A program made the translations under genes and the position numbers. Shown here in pieces: positions 22,667 to 33,633 of a stretch of DNA of 64,000 bases (the stretch's first letter is position 1; every line of letters begins with the position of its first letter). Location of the stretch: positions 11,968,182-12,032,181 of the forward strand of contig NC_050475.1 in the NCBI RefSeq assembly GCF_013373865.1, in the 5' to 3' direction. The notes under the pieces were generated by a model, which did no database searches, was not told the DNA's origin, and saw nothing but the letters and a program-made list of their open reading frames with translations. The stretch comes from Monomorium pharaonis. Its lineage: Eukaryota > Arthropoda > Insecta > Hymenoptera > Formicidae.

Positions 22667-22968
22667 GAATTTTATATTCAGCGCGCTTCATATTATATTC
22701 GTAACACGCGATACTAGAAGATTCTTTCTCTTTTATTATTCTAAGTTGGCAATACTGTCGCGCTTGCGGGTTACAGACGTGTGTGTGTCCCGCCGTTCAA
22801 GCGTGGCGTACTCGTTCTTTTGTTGCACCTTTATTATACACACACACTCGTCATATTTTGTACCACTACTACTCTTAATTGTTATTGTAATAATAAACTA
22901 TTTGTTTGTGTACGCCAGTACGTAAATATATATTATTACTATCCATTCCGCTGGTGACACCACGAAAC
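22661..22968 (+). repeat. Probable 3' LTR of copia element 1
   Basis: A purine-rich AGTGGGAG immediately precedes TATTGAGAATTTT, matching a polypurine tract followed by LTR start. The region contains AATAAA near 22890 and ends around CCGCTGGTGACA. The mate LTR is not visible because of the gap, so both boundaries are estimates. Confidence 0.45.
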
Positions 22969-23460
22969 ATAACCTCAACAATTATCAAACATAAATAACA
23001 TTTTGAATAAAAAATTCGATTTCATCAATAAATTTCATTCAAATTCATCAATTTCATTTGTGAAAAATTAATAAATCAATAGTAAAAGTGTATAATAAAA
23101 ATGCTGCATAGTGCATATTTTTCAAATGCAAGCATGCACACGTACACGCACACGTACAGCATAAGCTCTTACCTCTCGTTCTCTGACAATTGTAATAGTG
23201 AAGACGATTAAAATGAAACCCATGAACGTGTTAAACATTCTCATCAACAATTATAAGATAAATCTATAAGATAAATAACATAAGATAAATAACATCTATA
23301 AGATAAATAACATTAAAAAAATACATATCAATGCTCATAAAATTGAATTTAAAAAATTATTTACAAGGTAAGATTATATCAAAGTCTTTTTGTTTTGTTA
23401 ATTTTGTTTCTTTTAGTTTTGTTTTTCTAAATTTTATTAATTTTCATCATTGATAACTGC
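22969..23460. other. AT-rich stretch between elements
   Basis: No supported gene. On the minus strand an ATG at 23246 opens 24 residues with a hydrophobic core (MRMFNTFMGFILIVFTITIV) and then meets a donor-like GTAAGA at about 23174. This could be a signal-peptide exon but is unsupported by any partner. A short direct repeat of ATAAGATAAATAACAT lies near 23267-23313. Confidence 0.25.
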
Positions 23461-23870
23461 ATGCAGCAGTCTCAAAACTTTGATATTGAAACAGAATGTG
23501 ACTTGAAGTTTGTAGATGAACAATGTAATCCTGCACTAACAATTGAAGATATTATTGATATTCAGAAATATTCTAATAATGATAAGAAAGGATTTCCAGA
23601 GACTTCTCCACGTGATAGTGTAATAGAACCATTAGTCATTAAATCTTGTAATTTTGTAAGCTCCTCAAACAAAGCAAAAGAATACATTCCATTCGATTAT
23701 AAAAAGCAAGCTGTTAAATTTTAGAAAAATAAAAAAAAGAACTTGTCATTTACAATAGTCAAGCAACAGGTCACGAAATTAAAAAATCGGGAAATGTTAT
23801 ATTCTTGGACAAGGCAAGTAGAACACAAGAAAACTAGATATGATAAGCTTCTTCTCGTGTACAACAGTAT
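23461..23870 (+). pseudogene. Fragment of a DNA-transposon-like ORF
   Basis: Frames read MQQSQNFDIETECDLKFVDE through YIPFDYKKQAVKF, a TAG stop, then KNKKKNLSFTIVKQQVTKLK and YDKLLLVYNS. The pattern of a Lys-rich block, a helix with TVxxKxxxLxxxxxLYxW spacing and GGTYxxKL-like ending recalls N-terminal regions of insect transposon ORFs with HTH character. I cannot name the family. The frame is cut at 23870 by the gypsy-type insertion. Confidence 0.35.
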
Positions 23871-24095
23871 TACGCGCAAGCTCGCGGAAATGAATGAAGC
23901 ACTCTCTCTCTTAATAAACAAGCGGTTTTATTCTGAGGCAGGCAATACACATCTGCTCGAGCGCGAGACCGAGATTCAACTCGTAGTTTTAATCCGCGTT
24001 GTCAAGCCAACAACAGTTGACAACGCTCCTCTTGGAAAAATCAATATATCGATCAGTCAGAACAACTGACCGATCAAACAGGCAGGGGCGTAACA
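23871..24095 (-). repeat. 3' LTR of the gypsy-type element
   Basis: Matches 25883-26108 along its length (shared AACAAGCGGTTTTATT, GTTGTCAAGCCAACAACAG, CAATATATCGATC). Just inside, on the minus strand, is the polypurine tract AAGAAGGAGGGGGCAG (24096-24111). Confidence 0.85.
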
Positions 24096-24111
24096 CTGCC
24101 CCCTCCTTCTT

Positions 24112-24769
24112 CACAAGTTGTCGTCCCGACAACCGAATACGGAAACTGAGTCGTTCCTGGTGCTTCGACCCTGTTCTACCTCGGACTTCCGCCTAAGTTA
24201 CCGAACTCGTCGTTTAAGACTGCGTTGTCCAGCTTCCTTGAAGAATCCTTTCCTTTTCCGGAAGGTTCTTTATATTCCATCTCCGCCCCGCAGAGCGGTC
24301 AGCTCCCTGAAGCCTTTTCACGCAGTAGCACCCACGCAGAGAACGCACTCACGGCGGCGTTTTCTCTTCACTTCTTCGGACAAAAGGGGGGTAACCATCG
24401 TAGACCCTAACATCGTCCTAAAAAGACTCCTCAAGTCCCTGTCTCGGCATTTGCCCTTCGTCCCACGGGAAAACCTTTGGTTCAAAAACCGTGGGCGAGG
24501 CAGCCTTCTTAACAATTAAAAGATTCTCCCGCGTGGACAGAGAGGGTCATCCTCGAAGGTCCCACAAAACAGTTTCCAAGAGAATCCTCCGCTCGGCCCA
24601 TTTTCCCCTCCACGACGAGAGTCTCTGAAAAATTAAACAGAAACAAAGGCAGAAAACAAAAACAATTTCACTTAACTTTAACTGTCCTAATTTCTAAAGA
24701 ACCCGGGCTTGATTTCCAATTAACTAATTTCTCCTTAAATAGAAAATTAACCCAAGCTTCTTTCCTTAT
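24112..24769 (-). other. 3' interior of the gypsy-type element, non-coding remnant
   Basis: Between the integrase remnant and the polypurine tract. Several overlapping short frames exist but no env or other domain is visible. Confidence 0.4.
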
Positions 24770-25100
24770 AAAAAGCCAACCTATCGGAATGAACAATTTT
24801 CCTACGATGCTTAGAAGATTTTCGAATGCAATAGACTACTTCACTCAATTTCTTCACCACGAAATAGGGTCCATCCCAATTTCTCTGCAATTTAGGAGCT
24901 AAACCTTTCGTTCTTTGAGGATTGTACAGCCAAACCTTCTGTCCTTCCTAAAATAAAATTCGTCTGGCTTCGGTATCGTAACGCGCCTTCACGCGGAAAG
25001 CACGATTATCTACTCGCTTTCTTGCTTCAGAACCGATTTCCTCGAGCTTCTGACGAAGCTCCTCTATATAACGTCCCGGCGAACGAGGTTCTTCCGTTTT
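24770..25100 (-). pseudogene. Integrase C-terminal remnant (GPF/Y-type)
   Basis: One minus-strand frame reads RSPGRYIEELRQKLEEIGSE, then a TAG, then GQKVWLYNPQRTKGLAPKLQ and NWDGPYFVVKKLSEVVYCI. The V-W-L-Y-NP...GLAPKLQ..W.GPY.V pattern is the DNA-binding tail of Ty3/gypsy integrases. It abuts gag sequence at about 25100, marking the internal deletion. Confidence 0.75.
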
Positions 25101-25116
25101 GGGGTGACTTCCCCGT

Positions 25117-25777
25117 TCAGGATAAGCTTTCCGTGAAAGCCGCTAGATCTAGATCCGCGCCCCACGTCGCAAAATCCTCGCCCGTATTCTGCTTCCGATT
25201 TATAAATTGTAAGTAGAAATTTTTCGCGAGCTTACTTTCCCCAAATCGCAACTCTAATTTAGATTTGAGCTCCGCGAAAGAAATCGAATCTATCCCGTCG
25301 ACATAAGAGTTTAAAACGGAGCGAGCCTTCCCTTGCAAGCAAGAAGACAACCGCCTTTTCTGCTTCGGTCCAACGATTTGCGACCGCGACAAGCGAAAAC
25401 TGAGTAAGAAACTCGCGCAACGGAGCCAACCCGTCAAAGGTGTCGGGTTTTAATTTTAAGCCGCTCGCACGCACATCCCCGCACACGCACACGTCCGCTC
25501 CGGACATTCGCGCCGCGCCACCCGTGTTCTCGGACAAAGAAACATTATTGGGAAGACTTAGCTGTAAAAGGCGCAGCTCTTCCTCGTGTCGTCGCAGCGT
25601 CGCGGCTTGCTCCTCCTCCCTCCGAGCCAGGCTTTCGCGTAACAGCCGCATTTCCTCCAGGAGCGCCTTTACGGTCCCCGACGTCTCCCGCTCCGAGTTC
25701 CGTGCGTCCGTTCCGTCTCCCTCCGCAGCGGCAGAAGCGTGGGATTGGATCACCACAGGGGAACGGGGAATGGACAT
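25117..25777 (-). pseudogene. Ty3/gypsy-type gag, frameshifted and truncated
   Basis: The frame from ATG at 25777 gives a coiled-coil-like Glu/Arg/Leu stretch (LLEEMRLLRESLARREEEQ) and then the capsid start LKPDTFDGLAPLREFLTQF. A frameshift near 25350 moves the continuation to another frame: QGKARSVLNSY, LKSKLELRFGES and DFATWGADL. This is the retrotransposon Gag capsid pattern (FDG...F..QF........LAxxLxGxAxxxL..L...L..RFG). No zinc knuckle remains. Confidence 0.7.
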
Positions 25778-25862
25778 CCTTTAAATTCTCTGCTCTCTCA
25801 TTCTTTCACTCCGCGCACTGATCACCCAAATTCGCGTGTGTTTTGCAGGATCCGTCAAACGG

Positions 25863-25880
25863 ATCCCGGACGAGCCCCCA
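25863..25880 (-). other. Primer-binding site, tRNA-Pro type
   Basis: TGGGGGCTCGTCCGGGAT on the minus strand lies two bases after the end of the 5' LTR. It is the 18-nt sequence known to pair with the 3' end of tRNA-Pro in gammaretroviruses. Position relative to the LTR supports the element polarity and LTR boundary. Confidence 0.85.
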
Positions 25881-25882
25881 AA

Positions 25883-26108
25883 TGTTACGCGCGAGCCCGC
25901 GGAAATGAATAAAGCACTCTCTCTCTTAATAAACAAGCGGTTTTATTGAGACAGGCAATACATATCTGCTCGAGCGTGAGACCGAGATTCAACTCGTAGT
26001 TTTAATCCGCGTTGTCAAGCCAACAACAGTTGACAACGCTCCTCTTGGAAAAATCAATATATCGATCGGTCAAAACAGTTGACCGATCAAACAGGCAGGG
26101 ACGTAACA
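25883..26108 (-). repeat. 5' LTR of the gypsy-type element
   Basis: On the minus strand it starts TGTTACGTCCCTGCC and ends GCGCGTAACA, giving the usual TG...CA termini, followed by TT and the primer-binding site. Confidence 0.85.
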
Positions 26109-26683
26109 GTATTTGAACCCATTAAGGGAGGAACCTCATGTAAACGGCCTGTTTTTCAAGAATTTTTGAAAAATGTAACGCGTAGATTGATTTGAAATTT
26201 AAGGTACAATTTATGAACATTACAATGTAAAAAATATATTTTTTTCAAACTTTAATTTTTTATAATAACGATGCAATGGCAGCTTGAAAATGGCGTCTGG
26301 AAAATGCGCCGTGCAGCGTACAGGTCACAAAAATAGTCTAAAACAAAAAACTGGATCTTTTAGTTTATGCAAAAACGCACAATATATAACATTTTTATTT
26401 TAATAAAATTTGCAAATTTGCAAAAATCGCGAAGTTTTGAAAAAAAAAAAAAATTTTCTCTTTTAAAACAATTGTTGATAACGTTTTAAATTAAAAAATA
26501 AAAAATTGGAGAATGTTATGTTGTGGCTAACTATCTATAGAATATTTATACCAAATTTCATAAAAATCGAAAAATTAGTTTTTGAGTTACGTTGCACGGT
26601 GTGAAATTTTGAGTTTCGAAAAAAAACGCGTTTAAAGTTTGAGTAACAAAATTGTAAATAAAAAAATCGTAATTTATTTTAAC

Positions 26684-26958
26684 TGTCGGTTGAAAGGCTT
26701 TGCAGAGGTCCGTGAACCGGGCCTCCTCCCCTCTTTGTGAAACCGTAGCGCTGTGCGTGCGGTAGCGCGCCTGCGCGGCGCGGGGTACATGTGGGGACCG
26801 ACCGTGCCGGCAGTAGCAGCGTGGCAACGTGATATCGCGTAGCGGTGTGTGCATACGTGTGTCTATACAGTTTGTGATACATAAAATAAAGTTTTACTAA
26901 GGCTTAAAACAATCCGAGTGTTCATTCCCGACCGTTCCTAAGAGACAATAGTCCAACA
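26684..26958 (+). repeat. 5' LTR of copia element 2
   Basis: Starts TGTCGGTTGA and ends GTCCAACA. Contains AATAAA near 26885. GC-rich in the first half, AT-rich near the AATAAA, as expected for U3/R/U5. Confidence 0.97.
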
Positions 26959-26976
26959 GGTTACGGGCCCAGGGCA
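26959..26976 (+). other. Primer-binding site, copia type
   Basis: GGTTACGGGCCCAGGGCA starts directly after the LTR. The GGTTATGGGCCCAG pattern is the known Drosophila copia site, which pairs with an internal (anticodon-side) segment of initiator tRNA-Met. One base differs here in that core. Confidence 0.75.
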
Positions 26977-27817
26977 CGTATCTACTGCGTGAAAAGTGCG
27001 ACGGGAGAGCACCGGATAAAGCTTAGTGCGTATTAGAGAAGGCCTAAGATAATTCTAGAAGGTAGGTACACAAGATCTCTGTTCTGACGAGAATTGAGGA
27101 CGGTACTCAAAAATTAGAGAATTCTAGAAGATTAGAGATATAAGAGGACTATGCCAAAGAGTTAGAGATTTGATCAATAATGGTTTAGTCATAGAAAGAA
27201 GAAATAAATACTGACCGCCAGGGGAATGAAAAGACGAGAAGCGGCATATATGCGGCGTGCCTATGCGAATCGAGTGTAAACAAAAACATTTGCTGTCTTT
27301 CTCTCGATGCTTGGACCACGTGCGTGTGTCGCGGTGCTGAGTGCGCCATGTGCTTGTCAAGCTACCCGGCGCGTTAGACACTTGGAACTCGAGTTAAAGT
27401 TAGAGATTAGATGAATATAAAGAGATTAGATGAGTATAAAGATGTTAGAGAAAACTAAGTCAAAGTTAATGAGCACCGGGTCAGAAATCGAGTGTAACTT
27501 GCTGTGCGGTATGGCTCGATTGCTGAGGGAGGCCGGGCAAATCTGTATGTGTCCCATGCGTGTGCGTGATCAACCCAAGTCCCACAGATCTTTTCAGCAG
27601 TGCTGGAGGTCACATATCGGAGAGTGGTGTGCACGTATGGATGGCACTGCAGAGGCGCGTAGTTTCCCGCTTTCAGTCTGTATTGAATTGCTGTGCGTTC
27701 TCTACAGTCTCGAAGGCACAAGAAAATTTCTTCCTGCATTAAGAATATTAGAAGAGAATCGTCTCATATCTATCATTGTATATTGAAAACAACAATACAA
27801 TTTAAATCCCGGTTCAG
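26977..27817 (+). other. Leader of copia element 2
   Basis: About 840 bp of untranslated leader. It contains upstream open frames (27430-27786 among them) and an unusual density of TTAGAG/GATTAGAG words that continues into the coding region. A leader this long may hold packaging signals. None can be assigned. Confidence 0.5.
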
Positions 27818-27968
27818 ATGTCGCAAGAAGATAAAGAGGACATTATATCACTAGAGGATGAAGATGTTCAGCGTCAACTAGTCGATTATGAAAGCGACGA
27901 CGAACACAATAAGACGGTAGTGGAGATTAGAGAAAAAGAGATTGCATCTTTAGAGACTAGAGAAAAAG
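27818..27968 (+). CDS. Predicted first coding exon of copia element 2 Gag
   Basis: An ATG opens MSQEDKEDIISLEDEDVQRQ and continues acidic to ETREK, where AAAG|GTATGAGT matches an insect 5' splice site. Without splicing the frame stops at 27988 (57 codons). With the downstream acceptor at 28120 the first base of a GAA codon is completed and the frame joins the long Gag-Pol frame exactly. The acidic start is not a domain I recognise. This is inference from splice signals and phase. Confidence 0.5.
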
Positions 27969-28120
27969 GTATGAGTATGAATATTTAATTAAAAGAATAC
28001 AGCACGTTTCACATAATTAAAGGTAAGAGGTTAAGAACAATTAAGAGATTAAGAGTTAGAAGTATTTATATATGTGTAAGGGTGTAAATAAAATATATAC
28101 TAATTTAAGTTTTTATTTAG
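27969..28120 (+). other. Predicted 152-bp intron in copia element 2
   Basis: Starts GTATGAGT and ends TTTTTATTTAG. A branch-point-like TACTAAT lies 17-20 nt before the acceptor. It separates two coding exons in compatible phase. The ATG at 28072 that opens the uninterrupted long frame would lie inside it. Its first 16 codons are AT-rich and low-complexity, as expected for intronic sequence. Confidence 0.5.
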
Positions 28121-31100
28121 AAGAGACAAAAATAGAGAAAACTAGAGGAACCATACCGAAAAAGCCAAAAGTATTAAAGAATATTGTCATACAAGAAAAT
28201 CGTCCGATCTTGCCAATTGGAAGCAAGATCTTGTATGAGAAACAGGAGAGGTTGATCGCCAAAAACGATCTAGTGGCTGAAAAAATGCAGGCGTCGCTTA
28301 GCATGATAGAGAAGATCATGGAGGGAGCGAATAAGATGATGGAAAAGATGGTTAGAGTATCAGAGGTCAACCTAGAGGAACAAAGAATCAAACTTAGATG
28401 CTTAGAGGTAAATAAAAATGACACACAAAGTTTAGAGAATTTAGAGGAAAGCCATGTTCAAAAATCACGAGAATTAGAGTTAAAAAATAAGAGAAAATTA
28501 GAGGAAATGATTCATGGATCTGAGAATAGAGAAAGGGAAGTAGCCAATGTTAAGAATTTAGAAGTAATTAAGAGTGTAATTAAAGGCGAACTGAACGATC
28601 AAAAGATAAATATTAAACGAGAATACAGGCTGACGCAAAAATCCAACTTTGATCTTTGGTTAGATTATTTGAGATCGGAACTAATGAGTAACGATTTGTT
28701 AGATGTTATAGATATTAAAGTAAAGAGTCCGGAAAATTTCACAGAATCAAAGATGATTAAGAGAAACAATCTTGTCAGAGACATAATAATCAATCATTTA
28801 GACGAAGAATATCATAAGAGAATTCTACATGAGCATGATTCTAAAGAAATTTTGAAGAGGCTAAGAAGTTATAAAAAGAGTGAGACGAACGTTACTCATA
28901 CATCCGTAAGAGCTCGTTTGTATCAGATGAAAATGAGAAAAGATGAAAAAGTAAGTGATTTTTGCGAACGCTTTGATTCTGTTATTAGAGAGTATGAGAC
29001 ATGTGAAGATGCAGTGCCTCTCACTGAACAAGAGATCAGGTCGTCATTCTATCAGGCAGTTTCTTCTATCATACCTGAATTAAGAGGTGTTGATTTAATT
29101 AGAAGACAAACAAACCTGAGAGAAATGAATGTTGATGAAATAAAATCATTCATGATGCAGTTAGAGGCAGAAAAGAGGTCCGAATTAAGAGAGGAGCCTA
29201 GAGTCCAAAGGATCACCAGCGGAACCAAGGGTAAACCTGAAAGATGTTATCGATGTAATAAAGATGGACATTGGGCGAAAGACTGTCCACTAGTAGAGAC
29301 CGACGCGTGGTTCTGCTATTACTGCCAAAAAATCAAGAACCACAAAGGGGATGACTGCGCATACGTCAAAACTCAGACCATGGACAAATTTAGAGGAAAG
29401 GGGTATAAAAACAAAATGTCTTTTATCGAAAGAAAACAAAATAAGATTAAATTTGAACAAAAGGGCTTTAAGAGAAATGTTAGAAGTAAATCTTTTAAGA
29501 GGGAAAGTAAAGAGGATAAAAAGCCAAAGAAAACAACGAAAGTCACAGCTAAGGAAGAATCAGGTAAGAATAGGTTTTCAAAGTGTCTAGATAATTCTAA
29601 AGAGCTAATTAACTTCATTGCCGATTCGGGAGCAACCGATCATATTGTAAATAAGAGTATAATTCTTTCAAATTTTGAGAAATGTAAAAATAGAGTCATT
29701 AAATGTGCAAACAAGAATGAACTTGCTGACTTAATAATAGATGGCAAAGGAAATCTTATGTTGCATGTAAATAAAAAAGAAGGAAAAGTCATTAAATTAA
29801 CTAACGTAATTACAACAAAGGATGTGTCCAAAAACTTATTGTCTTTAAGAAGGTTAGCAGACGCAGGGTTTAGTATTTATTTAGACAATAGAGTACTTAA
29901 AGTTTGTAATAAAACAACCAATAGATTAGTATTTGAAGGAATTTATGAAAAACCTAATTGGATAATACAATTTAGAACAAAGAGAAACAAAATAGAGATA
30001 AATGACGATAACGAATACGCTGTGTACTGTTGTAAGGCTAGAATAGTTTCACACAATGAGCATCCTGAACAATCGCAAGCAAACATTCAAAATAAAGAGA
30101 TATCCCATCCGGAGGAAGAGTTTAGGGAAAATAAAAATGTTGGTCATGCGATTGGGAGGGAGAATAATAAGAAGCTCATAGATGTGAACGAGAGACTGGA
30201 GTGTGAACATAATACAGATCTTAGTCAAACTCTTAAATTAGAGGATATAGAGTCACTACAAGAGTTAGAGGAAATAATTGAGAGTCCAATAGTAGAGAAA
30301 CCAAAGAGATTAGAGAAAATTAGTGAAGCTTTGTTATGGCACGCTAGACTAGGTCATGCTTCATTAAGTTACCTTAAGAGGCTACAAAAAGTAGAAAAGA
30401 GCTTAAAGAAAATAGAATTTGACAATTCTATATTAGAGTGTGAGGTCTGTATTATGGCAAAGATGGAAAAGTTGCCTTTTAGAGAAACAAGGCAGAGAGC
30501 TCAAAAACCACTTCAAGTGATACATACAGACATTATGGGTCCGATAAAGCCTGCATCCTATCCAGGACATAAGAGATTCATAATTATATTTATAGACGAT
30601 TATTCCAGGTTAGCTAGAGCATACTCTTTAAAAACAAAAGATGAATCTGGAGAGGCTTTAGAGAAATATCTAGTATCTACCAGAAATATGTTGGCAAAAG
30701 AGGAAAAGGTGTGTTATGTCATGTCAGACCAAAGTAAAGAATTTATTGGAGGTAAGTTTAAAAACATACTTGAAAGAGAAAAGATAGAAGCTATCTTCTC
30801 ACCACCATACACGCCCGGACATAATGGAGTTGCAGAGCGATTTAACAAAACGCTACAAGAAAAAATACGAACATACATGTTCGATTCGGGATTACCTAAG
30901 AGTATGTGGGAGTTCGCAGCTGAAGCTGCTGTACATGTATACAACAGATCTCCACACAAAACGTTAGAGTATGAAGTCCCGTTAAAGATGTTCACATCAA
31001 AAACGAAATGTCATTATGAACAAATAAAGAGATTTGGATGCATCGGATACGCAAGAGTACCGAAACCTAGTTCAAAGTTTGACACTAGAGCAATTAGAGG

Positions 31101-33234
31101 CGTACTAGTGGGATACACCAATACCGGTTATCTACTATGGCATCCCAGTACGAGAAAATTTATAGAGTCAAGACATGTCCGATTCAACGAGAAACTTGTA
31201 TACAAAGAGGTATATAAACTCAGTCAAGTAGAGGATGACAAGAATTGGATGAAAGAGTTTAGAGAAAAAGATGATAAAGAGGAAACAGAGCAAAGCAATC
31301 TAGAGCCGAAGAAAAGAGGAAGACCTAGAAAACAGGCAAAACATTTAAACAATCAAAAACAAGAGGCCGCACAGAGGCAGGAGGACGCTCCAATGACTAG
31401 AAGTAAAACTAAGAGGAAATTAGAGTCATTAGATAAAAGTGAAACTAGTCATGTGCAAAGACAAATAGAAGATACAAGCTTTGCTAAATACGTAAGAATG
31501 ACAAGTGATTGTCAAATCTTAAATGAAACGCGAAAACTAGAAGATGAAATGTGTCAGTGTCTTTTAGTATCACTGCATGGAGATCCCATTTCTTATGAAG
31601 AGGCAATGAAGAGCAAACATAGAGAAAATTGGAGAGTGGCCATAAATGAAGAGCTAGAATCTATGAATGTCAATCAGGTATGGAGACTTGTTGACAGACC
31701 AACAGAGACGTTGGGTAAAGATATAGCTAACATAATAGATTCAAAATGGGTCTTTAAGAGGAAATTAGAGATGAATGGATCAACTAGATACAAAGCGAGA
31801 TTGGTAACTAGAGGCTTTAGAGACAAAAATGTATATGATCTCAAAGAAACATATGCTCCTGTTTCACGGCTATCACTGGTTAGATCTATTCTGGCAACAA
31901 TAAACAAGTATGATTTATATGCTTGTCAATTAGATGTTAAGACTGCATTTTTTAATGGAACTTTAAAGGAAGAGATATATATGGAAATCCCGGAGGGACT
32001 AGAAGTAAATGCACAAACTAAGAGGACAAAAGTGTGCAAACTAGAGAAAGCTCTATATGGTCTAAAAATAAGCCCAAAGAAATGGAACAAGAGATTTTCA
32101 GAGGAAGCTCAAAAACTAGGTCTGAAAAATGACTTACATGAACCATGTTTGTTCACCTGGAGAAAGAATGGCAAAATGGCTGTCATACTGCTTTATGTGG
32201 ATGATATGCTAGTTGCTAGCAACGACATGGGAAAACTAGATGAAATTAAGAACAGATTGAGTGGAGTCTTTGAAATGAAAGATCTCGGGGAGCCCAAACA
32301 GTTTCTGGGAATGACAATAGAGAGAAATAAAGAGGAAAAATATATTGTCATACACCAGACAATTTACACGGAAAATGTATTAGAAAGGTTTAACATGAAA
32401 GATTGTAAACCTCAAGATACACCCATGATCACTAGACGGGCGAGCAATAAAACTAAGAAGAATAAGTTAGAAGAAGCTAAAGATGAAATTAGAGTAAGAG
32501 AGACAAAGAGAGTGCCCTACAGAGAAGCTATTGGAAGCTTAATGTATTTGGCAACTGCTACAAGACCTGACATAGCATTCGCAGTAAATTATCTAGCAAG
32601 AAAACAACTAGAGCCTACTGAAGAAGACTGGCTAGATGTAAAAAGAGTTTTCAGATACTTAAGAGGAACTGCAAATAAAGGATTGAAGTTAAGAGGTAAA
32701 ATGGATAAATTAGAGGCATTAACGGACGCTAGCTTTAGAGATTATATGGATTCTACATCCACTGGAGGTTATATAATTAAACTATTTGGAGATGTAATAG
32801 CTTGGAGAAGTCATAAACAGACTTATGTTACACTCTCTACCTGCCAAGCCGAATATTTGGCTATGAGTGATGCCTGTCAAGAGTTGATTTCGCTGGATAA
32901 GTCAATTAGACATGTTGTTGGAATGACGTTCTTTCCAATAACAATCCAATGCGATAATCAATCTGCAGGAGATTGCACCAAAAGAGATGGAAGTCACAAG
33001 CTTAAGACGTTTGACGAAAGTTTAGAAGAAATAGAGAAGACTTTAAGAGAAAGAGAAATTTCTGGAAACAGAAAGCATATGGCAGACACCCATGGAGACT
33101 TTGTAAAACAATGTGTTGATCAAAGGAAAATTAGAGTCCAGTGGATAGAGACAAGAGAAAATCTGGCTGACATTATGACGAAACCTTTGCCTTTGAAAGC
33201 CTTTAGATATTTAAGAGATAAAATTATGAATTAA
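28121..33234 (+). CDS. Ty1/copia Gag-Pol polyprotein, element 2
   Basis: The open frame runs from an ATG at 28072 (1720 codons). If the predicted intron is used, translation starts at 27818 and this exon begins at 28121. Residues counted from 28072: coiled-coil-like N-terminus, UBN2-type Gag, CCHC CYRCNKDGHWAKDC at 392-405, a second Cys/His cluster at about 414-428, protease DSGA at 518, GAG-pre-integrase near 757, integrase D820-D886-E922 (D-D35-E), RT YVDD at 1375-1378, RNase H D1552. RNase H carries an extra stretch of about 30 residues before the KHMADTHGDFVKQ block, where most copias read SKHID..YHFIRE. Gag, protease, integrase and RT are all intact. It is distinct from copia element 1. 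Confidence 0.95.
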
Positions 33235-33343
33235 GAGATTAAGACGAATAAACCTTTAAACAAATGTTGGATTTTATTTGTTTAGGTAAGAAAGAAGCTT
33301 AGAGAGATCTAGAGAGATGTATCGCAGCCAGCACACGAACCAG

Positions 33344-33356
33344 CAAAGGGAGGGAG
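33344..33356 (+). other. Polypurine tract of copia element 2
   Basis: AAAGGGAGGGAG sits immediately before the 3' LTR TGTCGG and would prime plus-strand DNA synthesis. Confidence 0.85.
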
Positions 33357-33633
33357 TGTCGGTTGAGAGGCTTTGCAGAGGTCCGTGAACCGGGCCTCCT
33401 CCCCTCTTTGTGAAACCGTAGCGCTGTGCGTGCGGTAGCGCGCCTGCGCGGCGCGGGGTACACGTGGGGACCGACCGTGCCGGCAGTAGCAGCGTGGCAA
33501 CGTGATATCGCGTAGCGGTGTGTGCATACGTGTGTCTATACAGTTTGTGATACATAAAATAAAGAGTTTTACTAAGGCTTAAAACAATCCGAGTGTTCAT
33601 TCCCGACCGTTCCTAAGAGACAATAATCCAACA
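33357..33633 (+). repeat. 3' LTR of copia element 2
   Basis: Differs from the 5' LTR by A/G, T/C and G/A substitutions and an extra AG before the GTTTTACT segment. Followed by the TTAAC duplication. Confidence 0.97.

Larger units (their letters stand above)
23871..26108 (-). mobile_element. Internally deleted Ty3/gypsy-type LTR retrotransposon
   Basis: Two direct LTRs of about 226 bp flank a 1.8-kb interior read on the minus strand. The interior joins the 5' two-thirds of gag to the integrase C-terminus. Zinc knuckle, protease, RT, RNase H and the integrase catalytic core are missing. GTAT is found on both sides (23867-23870 and 26109-26112), consistent with a 4-bp target duplication, if about 3 bp were lost from the tip of the 3' LTR. 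It interrupted the ORF fragment at 23461-23870. LTR copies differ at several positions, so it is older than copia element 2. Confidence 0.8.
26684..33633 (+). mobile_element. Full-length, apparently intact copia LTR retrotransposon (element 2)
   Basis: 6950 bp with LTRs of 275 and 277 bp, TG...CA ends, and a 5-bp target duplication TTAAC (26679-26683 and 33634-33638). A primer-binding site follows the 5' LTR and a polypurine tract precedes the 3' LTR. The LTRs differ by three substitutions and one 2-bp indel, so insertion is recent. The coding frame is uninterrupted. It interrupted TTAA element A. Confidence 0.97.

Noticed and set aside
28113..28424. Minus-strand ORFs inside the copia gag-pol genes
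   Set aside because: Antisense shadows of AT-rich coding sequence with no conserved motif.
33274..33600. Minus-strand ORFs over the copia LTRs (also 26558-26882)
   Set aside because: They occur in both LTR copies and run against the element. Shadows of GC-rich U3.
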